A stretch of DNA of 64,000 nucleotides from an uncultured Clostridium sp. (GCA_945865665.1 CAMBEE010000004.1:57283-121282), one strand, 5' to 3'; positions 10,134 to 21,562 are shown, numbered from the stretch's first letter. A program made the numbers and translations. The notes: generated by a model not told the origin, from the letters alone.

Positions 10134-12820
10134 TGAAGGTTTTAAATGAATTAAGTGTAAAGGATTTAAGGCTAAATAAAAAAAGGTCAATTGTAATTAT
10201 AATTGGTATTATTTTATCAACAGCTTTAATTTGTGGAGTAGCAGGTCTTATAACAAGTTTTCAAAAGACATTTGTAGAAACTGCAAAAAATAGTCAAGGA
10301 AATTATCATGCAATTTTTTATAATGTTCCAAAAGATGAGCTTAAATATATTGAAGAAAATAGAAGTATTGAAGACTACTATTTATCAGAAGAATTAGGAT
10401 GTAGTTATTTACCAAATGGAGATACATCAACTGGAGAAGAAGAAAAGCCACTTGTTAATATTATTTCAATGAATGACCAGTTTTTAAATAATATGGCTAT
10501 AAATGTAAAAGATGGTAGATTACCAGAAAATGATAGTGAACTTGCAATTTCAACTAGAATAAATGAAAAATTTAAGACAAATTACAAAGTTGGAGATACT
10601 ATAACATTAAACATTGGAGAATTAAAAGGTACTTTAGAAAATCAAAATGCTAATTATTATGATGAAGAACAAATCAAAAAAACAGATGGAACAGAACAAA
10701 CAACTGAAAATGAAATTGTTAATGTAACTTCAAAAACATATAAAATTGTTGGAATAATAGAAAGACCAACTACAACAATTGAACCATATGAAGCAGACTG
10801 GTTTACAGTTATCACAAAAATGCAAACAATAAATAAAAAAGCAAATATAGCAGTTCTATATACAAAACCAAATGATTATGTAAAAAATACAGAAAGCATA
10901 AACAAAATGGTAACCGCAAAATCTGGAACAAAAGAAAATGATTTTAATAGAGTTAACGGGTTAGATAAAACATATAAAAGTTATAAATATAAGATAAAAA
11001 TAAATAAAGAATTATTAGCATATCAAGGAGCAAGTCTAGATGACGACACATTAAGAACAATTTATGGATTAGGAGCTTTTATAATGGGAATTGTTCTAGT
11101 ATCAAGTGTATTTGTTATTAGAAATGGATTTGCAATATCAATAACAGAAAGATTAAAACAATATGGAATGCTTTCAAGCATTGGAGCAACAAAAAAACAA
11201 ATCAAAAAAAGTGTTTATTTTGAAGGCTTTATATTAGGAATTATAGGAATACCTCTAGGAATTTTAAGTGGAATATTTGCAATTTATATATTAGTAAATG
11301 TAGTAAATTACATATTAAAAGATTATGTATCAAGTGGAACTTTACTAACATATGGAATATCATGGCCAGCAATAGTTGTAAGTATAATTGTATCAGTTGT
11401 AACAATATGGCTATCTTGCAGAAATTCAGCTAAAAAAGCATCAAAAATTACACCAATTGAAGCAATAAGAAGTTCAGAAGATGTGAAATTAAAGGCTAAA
11501 AAAATAAAATGTCCAAAAATCATAACGAAAATATTTAAAACAGGTGGAGAAATTGCATACAAAAACTTGAAAAGAAGTAATAAAAAATATAGAACTACTG
11601 TAATTTCAATAATAGTAAGTGTAGTAATATTTATTGCAATATCAAGTTTTATACAATATGGATTCAAAATGTCAAGTGCATATTATACAGAAAAAGATTA
11701 TAATTATGTTGTATATGCGTACACAAATGCGTCACCTGAAGATACAGAAGAATTTGCAAAAGAACAAGCAAAAAATTTAAAAATGTTAACAGACATATCA
11801 AACTTGCCAGATGCAGGAGATGTATCAATAAATAAAAGCAATGCATTCGAAATGAATATGGATGAAAAACACAAAGCAGAATTAACTGAATATGGAAAAA
11901 ATATAAAAACAAGATATTCAGATTCGGAATCTGGCGAAGAACAAATAGATACAATAAATATTATTTCATTAAGTAAAAATACATATGACGCATATTTGAA
12001 AAAAATAGGTGGAGATTATGAAACATACAAAGATGGAGCAATTTTAATTGATAACAATATCAATACAGACGAAAAAGGAAAGAAAATTCAAGGAAGCATA
12101 TATACTTGGAAAAAGGGAGATACCGTTACAGGAAAAATAAATGATAAAGAATATAATATTAAAATAGTAGCCAAAACAGAAGAAAGACCAAATGGAGTTG
12201 AAAATTTATATAATACTCATGCATATTTTATAGTTAGTGAAGAATTTATAAACAAAACAGGATATGTATCTGCGACTTTGTATTCGCAATCAAATGATGT
12301 TGATAAATTAGATGCAGAAGTTGAACAATATAAAAATGATAATAATCTTACTAATTCTAATTTGAATACATTTAATATGGAAAAATCAGTCAAGGCCGAA
12401 AATGCAGTTGTATTAGTTATCTCAATATTCTTATACGGATTTATTGGAGTAATTACTTTAATTGGAATAACAAATATCTTTAACACGATTACAACAAATA
12501 TGAATTTAAGAAAAAAAGAATTTGCAATGCTTAAATCAATAGGGATGACTAAAAAAGAATTTAATAGAATGATTAGATTAGAAAGTATTTTCTATGGTGT
12601 TAAATCCTTGATTATCGGTATACCAATTGGACTATTATTATCTTATGGTATGTATAATGTTTTTAGAAATAGTATGGAAATGGAATATGTATTGCCTTAT
12701 AAATCAATTGTGGTTGCTGTGATATTTGTGGCTGTCGTTATTGGCATTATTATGAAATATTCTATGAGTAAGATTAATAAACAAAATATTATTGAGACTA
12801 TTAGAAATGATAATATATAA
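10133..12820 (+). CDS. FtsX-like ABC transporter permease
   Basis: 895 aa, two FtsX-type TM modules, large extracellular regions; overlaps ATPase stop/start. Confidence 0.92.
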   Translation: MKVLNELSVKDLRLNKKRSIVIIIGIILSTALICGVAGLITSFQKTFVETAKNSQGNYHAIFYNVPKDELKYIEENRSIEDYYLSEELGCSYLPNGDTSTGEEEKPLVNIISMNDQFLNNMAINVKDGRLPENDSELAISTRINEKFKTNYKVGDTITLNIGELKGTLENQNANYYDEEQIKKTDGTEQTTENEIVNVTSKTYKIVGIIERPTTTIEPYEADWFTVITKMQTINKKANIAVLYTKPNDYVKNTESINKMVTAKSGTKENDFNRVNGLDKTYKSYKYKIKINKELLAYQGASLDDDTLRTIYGLGAFIMGIVLVSSVFVIRNGFAISITERLKQYGMLSSIGATKKQIKKSVYFEGFILGIIGIPLGILSGIFAIYILVNVVNYILKDYVSSGTLLTYGISWPAIVVSIIVSVVTIWLSCRNSAKKASKITPIEAIRSSEDVKLKAKKIKCPKIITKIFKTGGEIAYKNLKRSNKKYRTTVISIIVSVVIFIAISSFIQYGFKMSSAYYTEKDYNYVVYAYTNASPEDTEEFAKEQAKNLKMLTDISNLPDAGDVSINKSNAFEMNMDEKHKAELTEYGKNIKTRYSDSESGEEQIDTINIISLSKNTYDAYLKKIGGDYETYKDGAILIDNNINTDEKGKKIQGSIYTWKKGDTVTGKINDKEYNIKIVAKTEERPNGVENLYNTHAYFIVSEEFINKTGYVSATLYSQSNDVDKLDAEVEQYKNDNNLTNSNLNTFNMEKSVKAENAVVLVISIFLYGFIGVITLIGITNIFNTITTNMNLRKKEFAMLKSIGMTKKEFNRMIRLESIFYGVKSLIIGIPIGLLLSYGMYNVFRNSMEMEYVLPYKSIVVAVIFVAVVIGIIMKYSMSKINKQNIIETIRNDNI

Positions 12821-12825
12821 AGTTC

Positions 12826-12854
12826 TTGACTTATTTTACATAAAATGTTAAAAT
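12826..12854 (+). promoter_or_regulatory. Sigma-A-type promoter
   Basis: TTGACT - 17 nt - TAAAAT. Confidence 0.6.
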
Positions 12855-12895
12855 TTAATAGAACCAAAAGACAAGTCTTATTTTAGGAGGTAAAT

Positions 12896-13201
12896 ATGCG
12901 GAGAGAACATGGCATTTGTATTGTAAGCAAAGAGGAATTGGAAACATCAGGTTTTCAGGGAATAGTTATTCCAAATGTATATCCAGGATTCGAAAGACTA
13001 TATGTTAAAGAGAATTTTTGGAAAAATGGAAAATATGAAGAACAGAAATTGTTCAAAATTGAACTGCCAGAAGGTTCCGGAATGGAGAAGTTAAAAGAGG
13101 CAATATATGGTGAATATAACCATAAAAAAGATTTCGGAACATTTCTGATGCCAGAAATTTTTATTGAAGAAAAAGTGGCAAATTTTATTAATGGGCAATA
13201 A
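12896..13201 (+). CDS. Hypothetical protein (101 aa)
   Basis: RBS aggagg 6 nt before ATG; codon 2 is an in-frame CGG without frame change. Confidence 0.7.
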   Translation: MRREHGICIVSKEELETSGFQGIVIPNVYPGFERLYVKENFWKNGKYEEQKLFKIELPEGSGMEKLKEAIYGEYNHKKDFGTFLMPEIFIEEKVANFINGQ

Positions 13202-13210
13202 AACCGCATA

Positions 13211-13258
13211 TGAAGATAGTAGGACTAGATTATATAGTGCTACTATCTTTTTTTGTTA
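13211..13258 (+). terminator. Intrinsic terminator
   Basis: gatagtag...ctactatctttttttg. Confidence 0.65.
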
Positions 13259-13412
13259 TAGTAAAGATAATGTAAAATATCAAAAATTAATATTTGAACA
13301 TTGACAGATAATATAATTTTCTATATATTGAAACAAAACAAAACTTGTGATATATTCATATGGAAAAACATAGGAGGAATAAAAGGTAAATAAAAACACC
13401 TAAAAAAAGAAA

Positions 13413-13766
13413 ATGTACTATACATATATGATAAGATGCGAAGATAATTCAATTTACACAGGAATGACAAATAGCCTAGAAAGAAGATTAGAAGAGCACA
13501 AAACCAAAAGTAAAAATGGAGCAAAATATACAAAATCACATAATGCTGTTAAATTAGAAGCGGCATGGAAAAGTAAAGACAAATCACTGGCATGTAAATT
13601 AGAATATCAAATAAAAAATCTAACAAAAAAACAAAAAGAAAATTTAATAAATGGAGAAAAACTATCAACATATTTACATGGAAAAATAGACTGTAGAAGA
13701 TATAGAAAATGTCCTTTTTGGGACGGTTCTCAAAAGGACAAAAGGAATACATGGAAGGAGAAATAA
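13413..13766 (+). CDS. GIY-YIG nuclease-superfamily protein (UPF0213-like)
   Basis: MYYTYMIRCEDNSIYTGMTNSLERRLEEH; C-terminal tail KCPFWDGSQKDKRN encoded by repeat element. Confidence 0.9.
   Translation: MYYTYMIRCEDNSIYTGMTNSLERRLEEHKTKSKNGAKYTKSHNAVKLEAAWKSKDKSLACKLEYQIKNLTKKQKENLINGEKLSTYLHGKIDCRRYRKCPFWDGSQKDKRNTWKEK
13710..13740. repeat. Dispersed palindromic element copy (GGGACGGTTC core) in the 3' end of the GIY-YIG gene
   Basis: tgtccttttt gggacggttctc aaaaggaca. Confidence 0.75.
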
Positions 13767-13769
13767 AAA

Positions 13770-16700
13770 ATGCCTAACTGGACAAAAGAACAAAAACAAG
13801 CAATATATGAAAAAAATTCAAATTTATTAGTAGCAGCAGCAGCAGGAAGCCGGAAAGACAGCTGTGCTAGTAGAAAGAATTATAAACAAAGCAATAAATG
13901 AAAATATTGATATAGACAAATTATTAGTTGTAACATTCACAAATGCGGCAGCATCAGAAATGAGAGAAAGAGTATTAGATGCAATATACAAAAAATTAGA
14001 TGAGGATCCGGAAAATGAAAATCTACAAAGACAAATAACATTATTAAACATGGCAAGCATTTGTACAATAGACTCATTTTGTTTAGATGTTGTAAAAAAC
14101 AATTTTTATGAATTAGAAAATGTATCACCCAATTTTAGAATTGCAGATACACCAGAGATAGAACTTTTAAAACAAGAGATTTTGGATGAATTGTTTGAAA
14201 ATAAATATCTTTCAGAAGACAGAGATTTTACAAAACTTATAAATACATATACAAGTTACAGAGATGATACACCGCTAAAAGACTTGATTTTAAACATTTA
14301 TAGTTACATAAGCTCAAGTCCATATCCATTAAAATGGCTAAATGAGAAAATAGAAATGTTTAACATAAAAGAAGAATTAGACAAGGATTTTAGTCAAACT
14401 CCATGGGGCAAAGTATTGCTAGAAGAAATGGACGAAGAACTAACAGATGATTTAGTGATACTTGAAGATACTGTAAAAGGAATGGAATATGAAAAGGAAC
14501 TAGAAATTTTTAAACAAATAATAGAGTCGGACATTAAGCAATTAACTACATTGAAAGAAAACTTAAATGATTGGAATAAAGCATATGAAATAGTCCAAAA
14601 TATAAAATTTTTGTCATGGTCAAGAAAAAAAGTAGAATCAGAAATTAAAGAAGAAGCAAAAAAAATTAGAGATAGTGTAAAAGATAAATTCAAGAAAAAA
14701 GCAGGCAAAATATTTGTGTCAGATTCAAGACAGTCAAATCAAGATATATTTGATATGTATGATATTCTTAAAAAGCTAGAGAATTTGATTATAGAATTTG
14801 ATGAAATATTTTCAAAAAGAAAAAGAGAAAAAAACATAGTAGATTTTACGGACATAGAACATTTTGCTTTAAATATATTAGTAAAAGATGTAGAAACAAC
14901 AACTGATGAAAATGGGCAAAAACACGAAAAAATAATAAAAACAGAAGTTGCAAAAAAATACACAGAAAAATTCGAAGAAATTGCAATTGATGAATATCAA
15001 GACAGTAACCTTGTGCAAGAATTTATTCTTTCTTCAATTTCTAGAGGAAATAACATGTTTATGGTTGGAGATGTAAAACAAAGTATTTACAGATTCAGAC
15101 AAGCAATGCCAAAACTATTTTTAGAAAAATATGAGACATATGGGACAGTGCAAAATTGTTTCATAAATATGTCAAATAATGTCGAAAAACAGAATTCGAC
15201 AAAAAAGGACTTTAAAGGTGAGACAAATTTGGACTGTCCCAACTGTCTTACTGGAAGAAAAATTCAGTTATTTAAAAACTTTAGAAGTAGAGATAATGTA
15301 CTTGATTTTACAAACTTAATTTTTAAAGATATTATGAGCACAAAATTAGGAGAAGTTGACTATAACGAAGATGAATATTTGAATTTTGGTGCAGAAGATT
15401 ACAAAAAAATAGAACAAAATTTAAAAACAGAAATTGATATAATTGATGTAAAAACAGAGGAAGAAAACGAAGAAGATAGCCAAGAATACCCAAATAAATA
15501 TTATGAAAATGCGGATGATTTTGATGACGAAGATGTGGAAAATGAAGATGAATTAGAACACCTGGAAAATATTGAAATTGAAGCAAAATATGTTGCAAAT
15601 AAAATTAAAAAATTAATAGACAGCAAATACCAAGTATATGACAGAAAAAAAGAAACATTTAGAAACATAACATGCAAAGATATAGCAATTTTGCTAAGGT
15701 CAACAAAAGACAAGGCAAGTATATATGAACAAGAACTTATAAAACTTGATATACCTGTATTTGCAGATAGTAACCAAGAATATCTAGACTCAATAGAGAT
15801 TCAAACAATTATGAGTTTGCTAAAAATAATAGATAACCCAATGCAAGACATTCCACTTGTAACGGTTTTGAGGTCAAACATAGGTAAATTCACAGATAAC
15901 GAACTTGTAGAAATTCGTTTATCAGATAAATATGACAATTTCTATAATTGCATGCAAAAAGCAAAAGTTGATGTTAATGCACGATTAAAAGAAAAAATAG
16001 AAAAATTTTTAGATCAAATTGATACATGGAGAAAAGAACAAGAATATCTTGCATTAGACGAATTGATTTGGAAAATTTATTCAGATACGGGATATTACAA
16101 TTATGTGGGACTGATGCCAAACGGTAATTTAAGACAAGCAAACTTGAAGATGCTATTTGAAAGAGCAAAAAAATATGAAACAGCTAGTTTTAAAGGCTTA
16201 TATAACTTTATAAACTTTATAGAAAAATTAAAAATCAATTCAGGTGATTTAAGTTCAGCAAAAATAATAGGCGAAAATGACGATGTTATTAGAATAATGA
16301 GTATTCACAAGAGTAAAGGACTTGAATTTCCAATTGTATTTTTGGTAAATGCAAACAAACAATTCAATGAGCAAGACATTAGAAAAAATCCAGTCTTATT
16401 GCATCAAGACCTAGGAATAGGTGCTAAATATATTAATTACAATGCACAAGTTCAATATGATACTTTAACAAGAGAAGCAATAAAAAATGTCATTAGAAAT
16501 GAAAATATTTCAGAAGAAATGAGAATTTTGTATGTTGCTTTAACAAGAGCAAAGGAAAAATTAATAATAACAGGAATTTCTAAAGACTATTCAAAACAAT
16601 TAGAAGATATTGAGCAACAAAAAAATATTTATGCAAGAAAAGATGGAAAAATAAATCCTATTTTAGTAAAAAAATACAAAGACTATTTAGACTGGATATT

Positions 16701-17622
16701 GCTTGTATATTTGTATGAACAGTCTAATACAGAAGATTTACTTGAATTGAATAGAATAGAACCAAGTAGTATTTTAGAAAATAAAAAACAAGAAAATGAG
16801 CAAGAAAATACATCTAAAAATGTAATTGAAATGTTAAATAAAAATTCTAATAAAAAGGATATAAAATCAATTAAAGAACAAATTGAATATGAATATCCTG
16901 ATAAATTATCTATTGATATTCCAACAAAAAGTTCAGTTACAAAAATCAAGCAAATGAAACAAAAACAATTAGGAGTTAATTTGGAGAGTTTAGATAATGA
17001 AGAATCTGAAGATGCAAATATGAAAACAACTGAAAACAAAGACAATATTAATACACAAAACATAACATTTGAAAAACCTAAGTTTTTACAAGATGAAAAA
17101 GAAACTAAAATAACATCAGCACAAAAAGGAACACTTACGCACTTATGCCTACAAAAATTAAATCCAAAAGAGGATTATGATTTAGAAAAAATAAAATCAT
17201 TAATACAAAATTTGGAAATGAATAAAATAATAACAGAAAAAGAAAGCAAAGCAATAAATCCAAACAAAATATTACAATTTACAAAATCAGAGATTTGGAA
17301 ACAATTAAAAAATGCCAAAGAATATTATCAAGAAAAGCCATTTTATATTAATGTTCCAGCAAGTCGAATTTATGATGAGGATATAAAGGAAAATATACTT
17401 GTTCAGGGTATTATAGATTTATATTTTGTAAATGAAAATGGGCAAATTGTTTTGGTTGATTATAAGACTGATTATGTTGAAAGTGGTAAGGAATTTGAAC
17501 TTGTTGAAAAATATAAGAGTCAACTAGATTTGTACAAACAGGCTTTGGAGAGTGCTTTGGGTACAAAGGTGGAGAAGGTTTATATTTATTCTGTTTATTT
17601 GGGGAAAGAAATTGAAATTTGA
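13770..17622 (+). CDS. addA: ATP-dependent helicase/nuclease subunit A; frame break at CGG 13851-13853 inside Walker A
   Basis: MPNWTKEQKQAIYEKNSNLLVAAAAGS-[C]-GKTAVLVERIINKAI...; UvrD motifs (VGDVKQSIYRF, NFRSR, SIHKSKGLEFPIVF, VALTRAKEKL) and C-terminal nuclease motif LVDYKTDY. Confidence 0.93.
15141..15241. repeat. About 100-bp palindromic element inserted in-frame in addA
   Basis: Outer arms tgggacagtgcaaaattgtttcat / gtgagacaaatttggactgtccca, inner hairpin tgtcgaa...ttcgaca; encodes GTVQNCFINMSNNVEKQNSTKKDFKGETNLDCPN. Confidence 0.75.
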
Positions 17623-17697
17623 CAATTAACATAATACAGCGTATAATAGAAATGTGGTAAAAGTAAAATATCAACAAATAATTTTGGAGGTAGAAAA

Positions 17698-18366
17698 ATG
17701 GAAGTAAAAAATTTGCAAAAGGAAGCAGTCAAGGGATGTACTCAAAAAGTAAAAGAATTAATAGAACAGGGGGCAAATGTTACCGCAAATAATAATAAGG
17801 CTTTACGGTCTGCAGCAGCAAAGGGACATGACAAAACAGTAAGATTACTAATAGACCATGGAGCAGATGTAACTGCTTGCAATAATCAATCACTACGAAT
17901 TGCAACCAAAAAAAATTACGAAAAAACAATAAGTGTATTACTGGAAAAAGGAGCAGATGCTGCATGTTGTGATAATGAACCATTATTGATTGCTGTGTCA
18001 AATGGCAATAAAAGAATTGCAAAAATGTTAATAGAAAAAGGAGCGGATGTTACAGCTCATGATAATGAAGCTTTTATAATTTCAGTAGAAAATGGTGATT
18101 TAAGAATGGCAAAAATGTTAGTTGCTAAGGGAGCTGATGTAAAAGCCCGTGATAATTATGCATTAAAATTTGCATCGGAAAATAAAAATATAAATATGGC
18201 AATGATGCTAATAAAAAATGGTGCAGAATATAATGATTGCTTTACAATTGGTGTTCGTTCAATAATTGATGGTGAAATTACTATAAAAGAGCTCAAAGAA
18301 GAGTTAAAAGAAGCAAAAGAAAAAAGGGAATTTCTGGAACATTTCTATGAAGATTATTATAAATAA
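17698..18366 (+). CDS. Ankyrin-repeat protein
   Basis: Repeats of VKELIEQGANVTANNNKALRSAAAKGHDKTV type. Confidence 0.9.
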   Translation: MEVKNLQKEAVKGCTQKVKELIEQGANVTANNNKALRSAAAKGHDKTVRLLIDHGADVTACNNQSLRIATKKNYEKTISVLLEKGADAACCDNEPLLIAVSNGNKRIAKMLIEKGADVTAHDNEAFIISVENGDLRMAKMLVAKGADVKARDNYALKFASENKNINMAMMLIKNGAEYNDCFTIGVRSIIDGEITIKELKEELKEAKEKREFLEHFYEDYYK

Positions 18367-18373
18367 CTTCCCC

Positions 18374-18410
18374 AAAAGGATATCTGATTGGTATCCTTTT
18401 ATTTTTTATA
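18374..18410 (+). terminator. Intrinsic terminator
   Basis: aaaaggatatctgattggtatccttttatttttt. Confidence 0.65.
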
Positions 18411-18572
18411 TATTAGGAAAATTGCTAACTTTCCTAATATATAAAACTACATTGCACAGAAAATTTATTTCATAATTTTTCACACACAAACAAATTTACT
18501 GAAAAAATCAAAGATTTTTTCAGATTTGTTCTTTAAAAATGAAAGAAGAATTAATATGGACAAGAAAAATTT

Positions 18573-18598
18573 AAAAATATTGAAATTTCAATATTTTT
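18573..18598. promoter_or_regulatory. 26-bp perfect palindrome next to a -10-like TATAAT
   Basis: aaaaatattgaaatttcaatattttt, then tataat at 18603. Confidence 0.45.
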
Positions 18599-18639
18599 CT
18601 GTTATAATAACAACATAAAGTAATAAAAGGAGAAGTAAC

Positions 18640-19107
18640 ATGGATAGAATGAAAACGTTTTTTAAATATGCGATGTGGATAATACTATTTTACATATTTT
18701 CAAACATAATGATAAACATAAATATAGAATCAACATATCAAAACATAGGAAGAAAAGACAATTTGCCACAAGTAACAGTGTATCAAGCACAAGCAACCAA
18801 AATAAATGGACGTATAAAAGGAAGTATTTACAATAGTTCAGAACATAAAATTACAAATAAATACTTAAGAATAGACTTATATTCAGAAAGAGATGTATTC
18901 TTAGGAAGTAAATACATAGATGTGTCTACAATGAGAGATGATGAAACAAGGAATTTTGAAGAATATTTCAAAGTACAAGATGTAGATTATTATGAAATGA
19001 AATTTACAGACGAAAAAGAAGAAGGAGAATTACCAGAAATGTTAAGGGACTTGACAAAAGAACAAGTATTTTGGGGTATATTTTTAACATTTTTAATATT
19101 CTGGTAG
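18640..19107 (+). CDS. Membrane-anchored protein, possible FxLYD-like domain
   Basis: N-terminal TM; INGRIKGSIYNSSEHKITNKYLRIDLYSERDVFLG. Confidence 0.6.
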   Translation: MDRMKTFFKYAMWIILFYIFSNIMININIESTYQNIGRKDNLPQVTVYQAQATKINGRIKGSIYNSSEHKITNKYLRIDLYSERDVFLGSKYIDVSTMRDDETRNFEEYFKVQDVDYYEMKFTDEKEEGELPEMLRDLTKEQVFWGIFLTFLIFW

Positions 19108-19112
19108 AAAAT

Positions 19113-19150
19113 AAAAGTTGTCAAAAAGGGGCGTCCCTTTTGACAACTTT
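19113..19150. repeat. Dispersed palindromic element / terminator copy (GGGGCGTCCC core)
   Basis: aaagttgtcaaaaaggggcgtcccttttgacaacttt. Confidence 0.75.
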
Positions 19151-19359
19151 ATTATTCATAGTAAAACACTTCATAATAAAATATGATAAGGTTACAGAAT
19201 TCGTTACAAAAAATGTAACGAAAATGTAACAAAAGAAAAAAGCCTAGAGCCAAGCCGACAAAAAAATGCAAAAAAATCTTTTTCATAAAATGTTGCAATT
19301 GCAACAGAAAAACTTTCCGGATGATATATAATAAGTGCATACTTAAACAAGGGGAGGAT

Positions 19360-21525
19360 ATGGAAATGAAAATAATAAAAAGAGACGGATCAATAGTAGA
19401 CTATAATCCAGAAAAAATCAGAATAGCAATAAAAAAGGCTAACAATGAAGTATCAAGAAAAGAAAAAGCAACAGAAACAGAAATTGAAGAAATAATAACT
19501 TATATTGAAGATTTGAAAAAATCAAGAATATTAGTTGAAGATATCCAAGACATAATAGAACAAAAATTAATGTCATTAGAAAAATATCAATTAGCAAAAA
19601 CATATATCACATATAGATACACAAGAGCATTAGTTAGAAAAGCAAACACAACAGACCAATCAATAAAAGAATTAATTGAAGGTGAAAGCGAATACTGGAA
19701 CAACGAAAACTCTAACAAAAATGCAACAGTTGTAACAACACAAAGAGATTATTTAGCAGGAATAACAAGTACAGATATTACAAGAAGATTTCTATTACCA
19801 GAAGATATAGTAAAAGCACATGACGAAGGAATAATTCATTTCCACGATGCAGACTATTTTGCACAAAATGCATTAACAAACTGTGAACTTATAAACTTAG
19901 AAGACATGCTACAAAATGGAACAATTATGAATGGAGTTATGATAGAAAAACCACACAGATTTATAACAGCATGTACAATAGCAACACAAATTATTTTAGC
20001 AGTTACATCATCAACATATGGTGGAGCAACAATATCATTATCACATTTAGCACCATTTGTAAAAAGCAGTTATGATAAATATTACAAAAAATATAAAGAT
20101 AGAGGATTAACAGAAAAACAATGTGAAGAATATGCAAAACAAGATACAAGAAAAGAAGTATCAGACGGTGTACAAACATTCAATTATCAAGTTAATTCAA
20201 TGACAAACACAAATGGACAAGCACCTTTCTTATCAGTATGTATGTATCTAGGTGAAACAGAAGAATATAAAGAAGAATTAGCAATGATTATAGAAGAATT
20301 CTTAAAACAAAGAATAGAAGGATTCAAGAATGAAAAAGGTGTATATGTTACACCAGCATTTCCAAAATTGTTATATGTATTAGAAGAAGACAATATTAAC
20401 GAAAACAGTAAATACTGGTATTTAACAGAACTTGCAGCAAAATGTACAGCAAAAAGAATGGTACCAGACTACATATCTGAAAAGAAAATGAAAGAATTAA
20501 AAGTTGACAAAAATGGAGAAGGACATTGTTATCCATGTATGGGATGCCGTTCATTCTTAACACCATATGTAGACCCAGAAACAAACAAACCAAAATATTA
20601 TGGAAGGTTTAACCAAGGTGTTGTAACAATAAATTTAGTTGATGTTGCACTAACATCTGGAAAAGATAAAAATAAATTCTGGAAAATATATGATGAAAGA
20701 CTTGAATTATGCCATAGAGCATTACAAGCTAGACACGAGAGATTAAGCAAAGTGACAAGTGATGTAGCACCAATTTTATGGCAAAATGGAGCATTTGCAA
20801 GATTACCAAAAGGAGCACCAATTCATCCATTATTACATGGTGGATATTCAACAATATCACTTGGATATGCAGGTTTATACGAATGTGTTAAATACATGAC
20901 AGACAAGAGCCACACAGACAATGGAGAAGGAAAAGAATTTGCAATTGAAGTAATGAAAAAATTAAATGAAAAATGCAAAGAGTGGAAAGAAAAAGAAGAT
21001 ATAGACTACAGTGTTTATGGTTCACCAATTGAGTCAACAACATATAAATTTGCAAAATGTTTAAAAGAAAGATTCGGAGTTGTAGAAGGAATAACAGACA
21101 AGAACTATATAACAAACTCATATCATGTACCAGTATTTGAAGAAATAGATGCATTTTCTAAATTGAAATTAGAAAGTCAATTCCAAGAATTAAGTCCAGG
21201 TGGAGCAATATCATATGTAGAAACTCCAAACCTACAAGATAACTTAGAAGTTGTTCTACAAATAATCAGATTTATTTATGACAATATTATGTATGCAGAA
21301 TTAAACACAAAATCAGATTATTGCCAAAAATGTGGATATGATGGAGAAATTTTAATTGATGATAATCTAGAATGGTACTGCCCAAACTGTGGAAACAGAG
21401 ACCATAACACATTAAATGTTGCAAGAAGAACATGTGGTTATATAGGAAGTAATTTCTGGAACAAAGGAAGAACTCAAGAAATAAAAGAAAGAGTTTTACA
21501 CATTGATAATAAAGATGATGAATAA
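19360..21525 (+). CDS. nrdD: Anaerobic ribonucleoside-triphosphate reductase
   Basis: ATP-cone N-terminus, C-terminal CQKCGYDGEI...CPNCG...RRTCGYIG glycyl radical region. Confidence 0.95.
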   Translation: MEMKIIKRDGSIVDYNPEKIRIAIKKANNEVSRKEKATETEIEEIITYIEDLKKSRILVEDIQDIIEQKLMSLEKYQLAKTYITYRYTRALVRKANTTDQSIKELIEGESEYWNNENSNKNATVVTTQRDYLAGITSTDITRRFLLPEDIVKAHDEGIIHFHDADYFAQNALTNCELINLEDMLQNGTIMNGVMIEKPHRFITACTIATQIILAVTSSTYGGATISLSHLAPFVKSSYDKYYKKYKDRGLTEKQCEEYAKQDTRKEVSDGVQTFNYQVNSMTNTNGQAPFLSVCMYLGETEEYKEELAMIIEEFLKQRIEGFKNEKGVYVTPAFPKLLYVLEEDNINENSKYWYLTELAAKCTAKRMVPDYISEKKMKELKVDKNGEGHCYPCMGCRSFLTPYVDPETNKPKYYGRFNQGVVTINLVDVALTSGKDKNKFWKIYDERLELCHRALQARHERLSKVTSDVAPILWQNGAFARLPKGAPIHPLLHGGYSTISLGYAGLYECVKYMTDKSHTDNGEGKEFAIEVMKKLNEKCKEWKEKEDIDYSVYGSPIESTTYKFAKCLKERFGVVEGITDKNYITNSYHVPVFEEIDAFSKLKLESQFQELSPGGAISYVETPNLQDNLEVVLQIIRFIYDNIMYAELNTKSDYCQKCGYDGEILIDDNLEWYCPNCGNRDHNTLNVARRTCGYIGSNFWNKGRTQEIKERVLHIDNKDDE

Positions 21526-21562
21526 AAATGACACTTAGATAGTAAAAAAAGGATGATATAAA

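Noticed and set aside
12896-12925. Treating CGG at codon 2 of the 12896 gene as a shift site
   Set aside because: The +1 frame stops after nine residues (MGENMAFVL*), while frame 0 continues as a plausible 101-aa protein.
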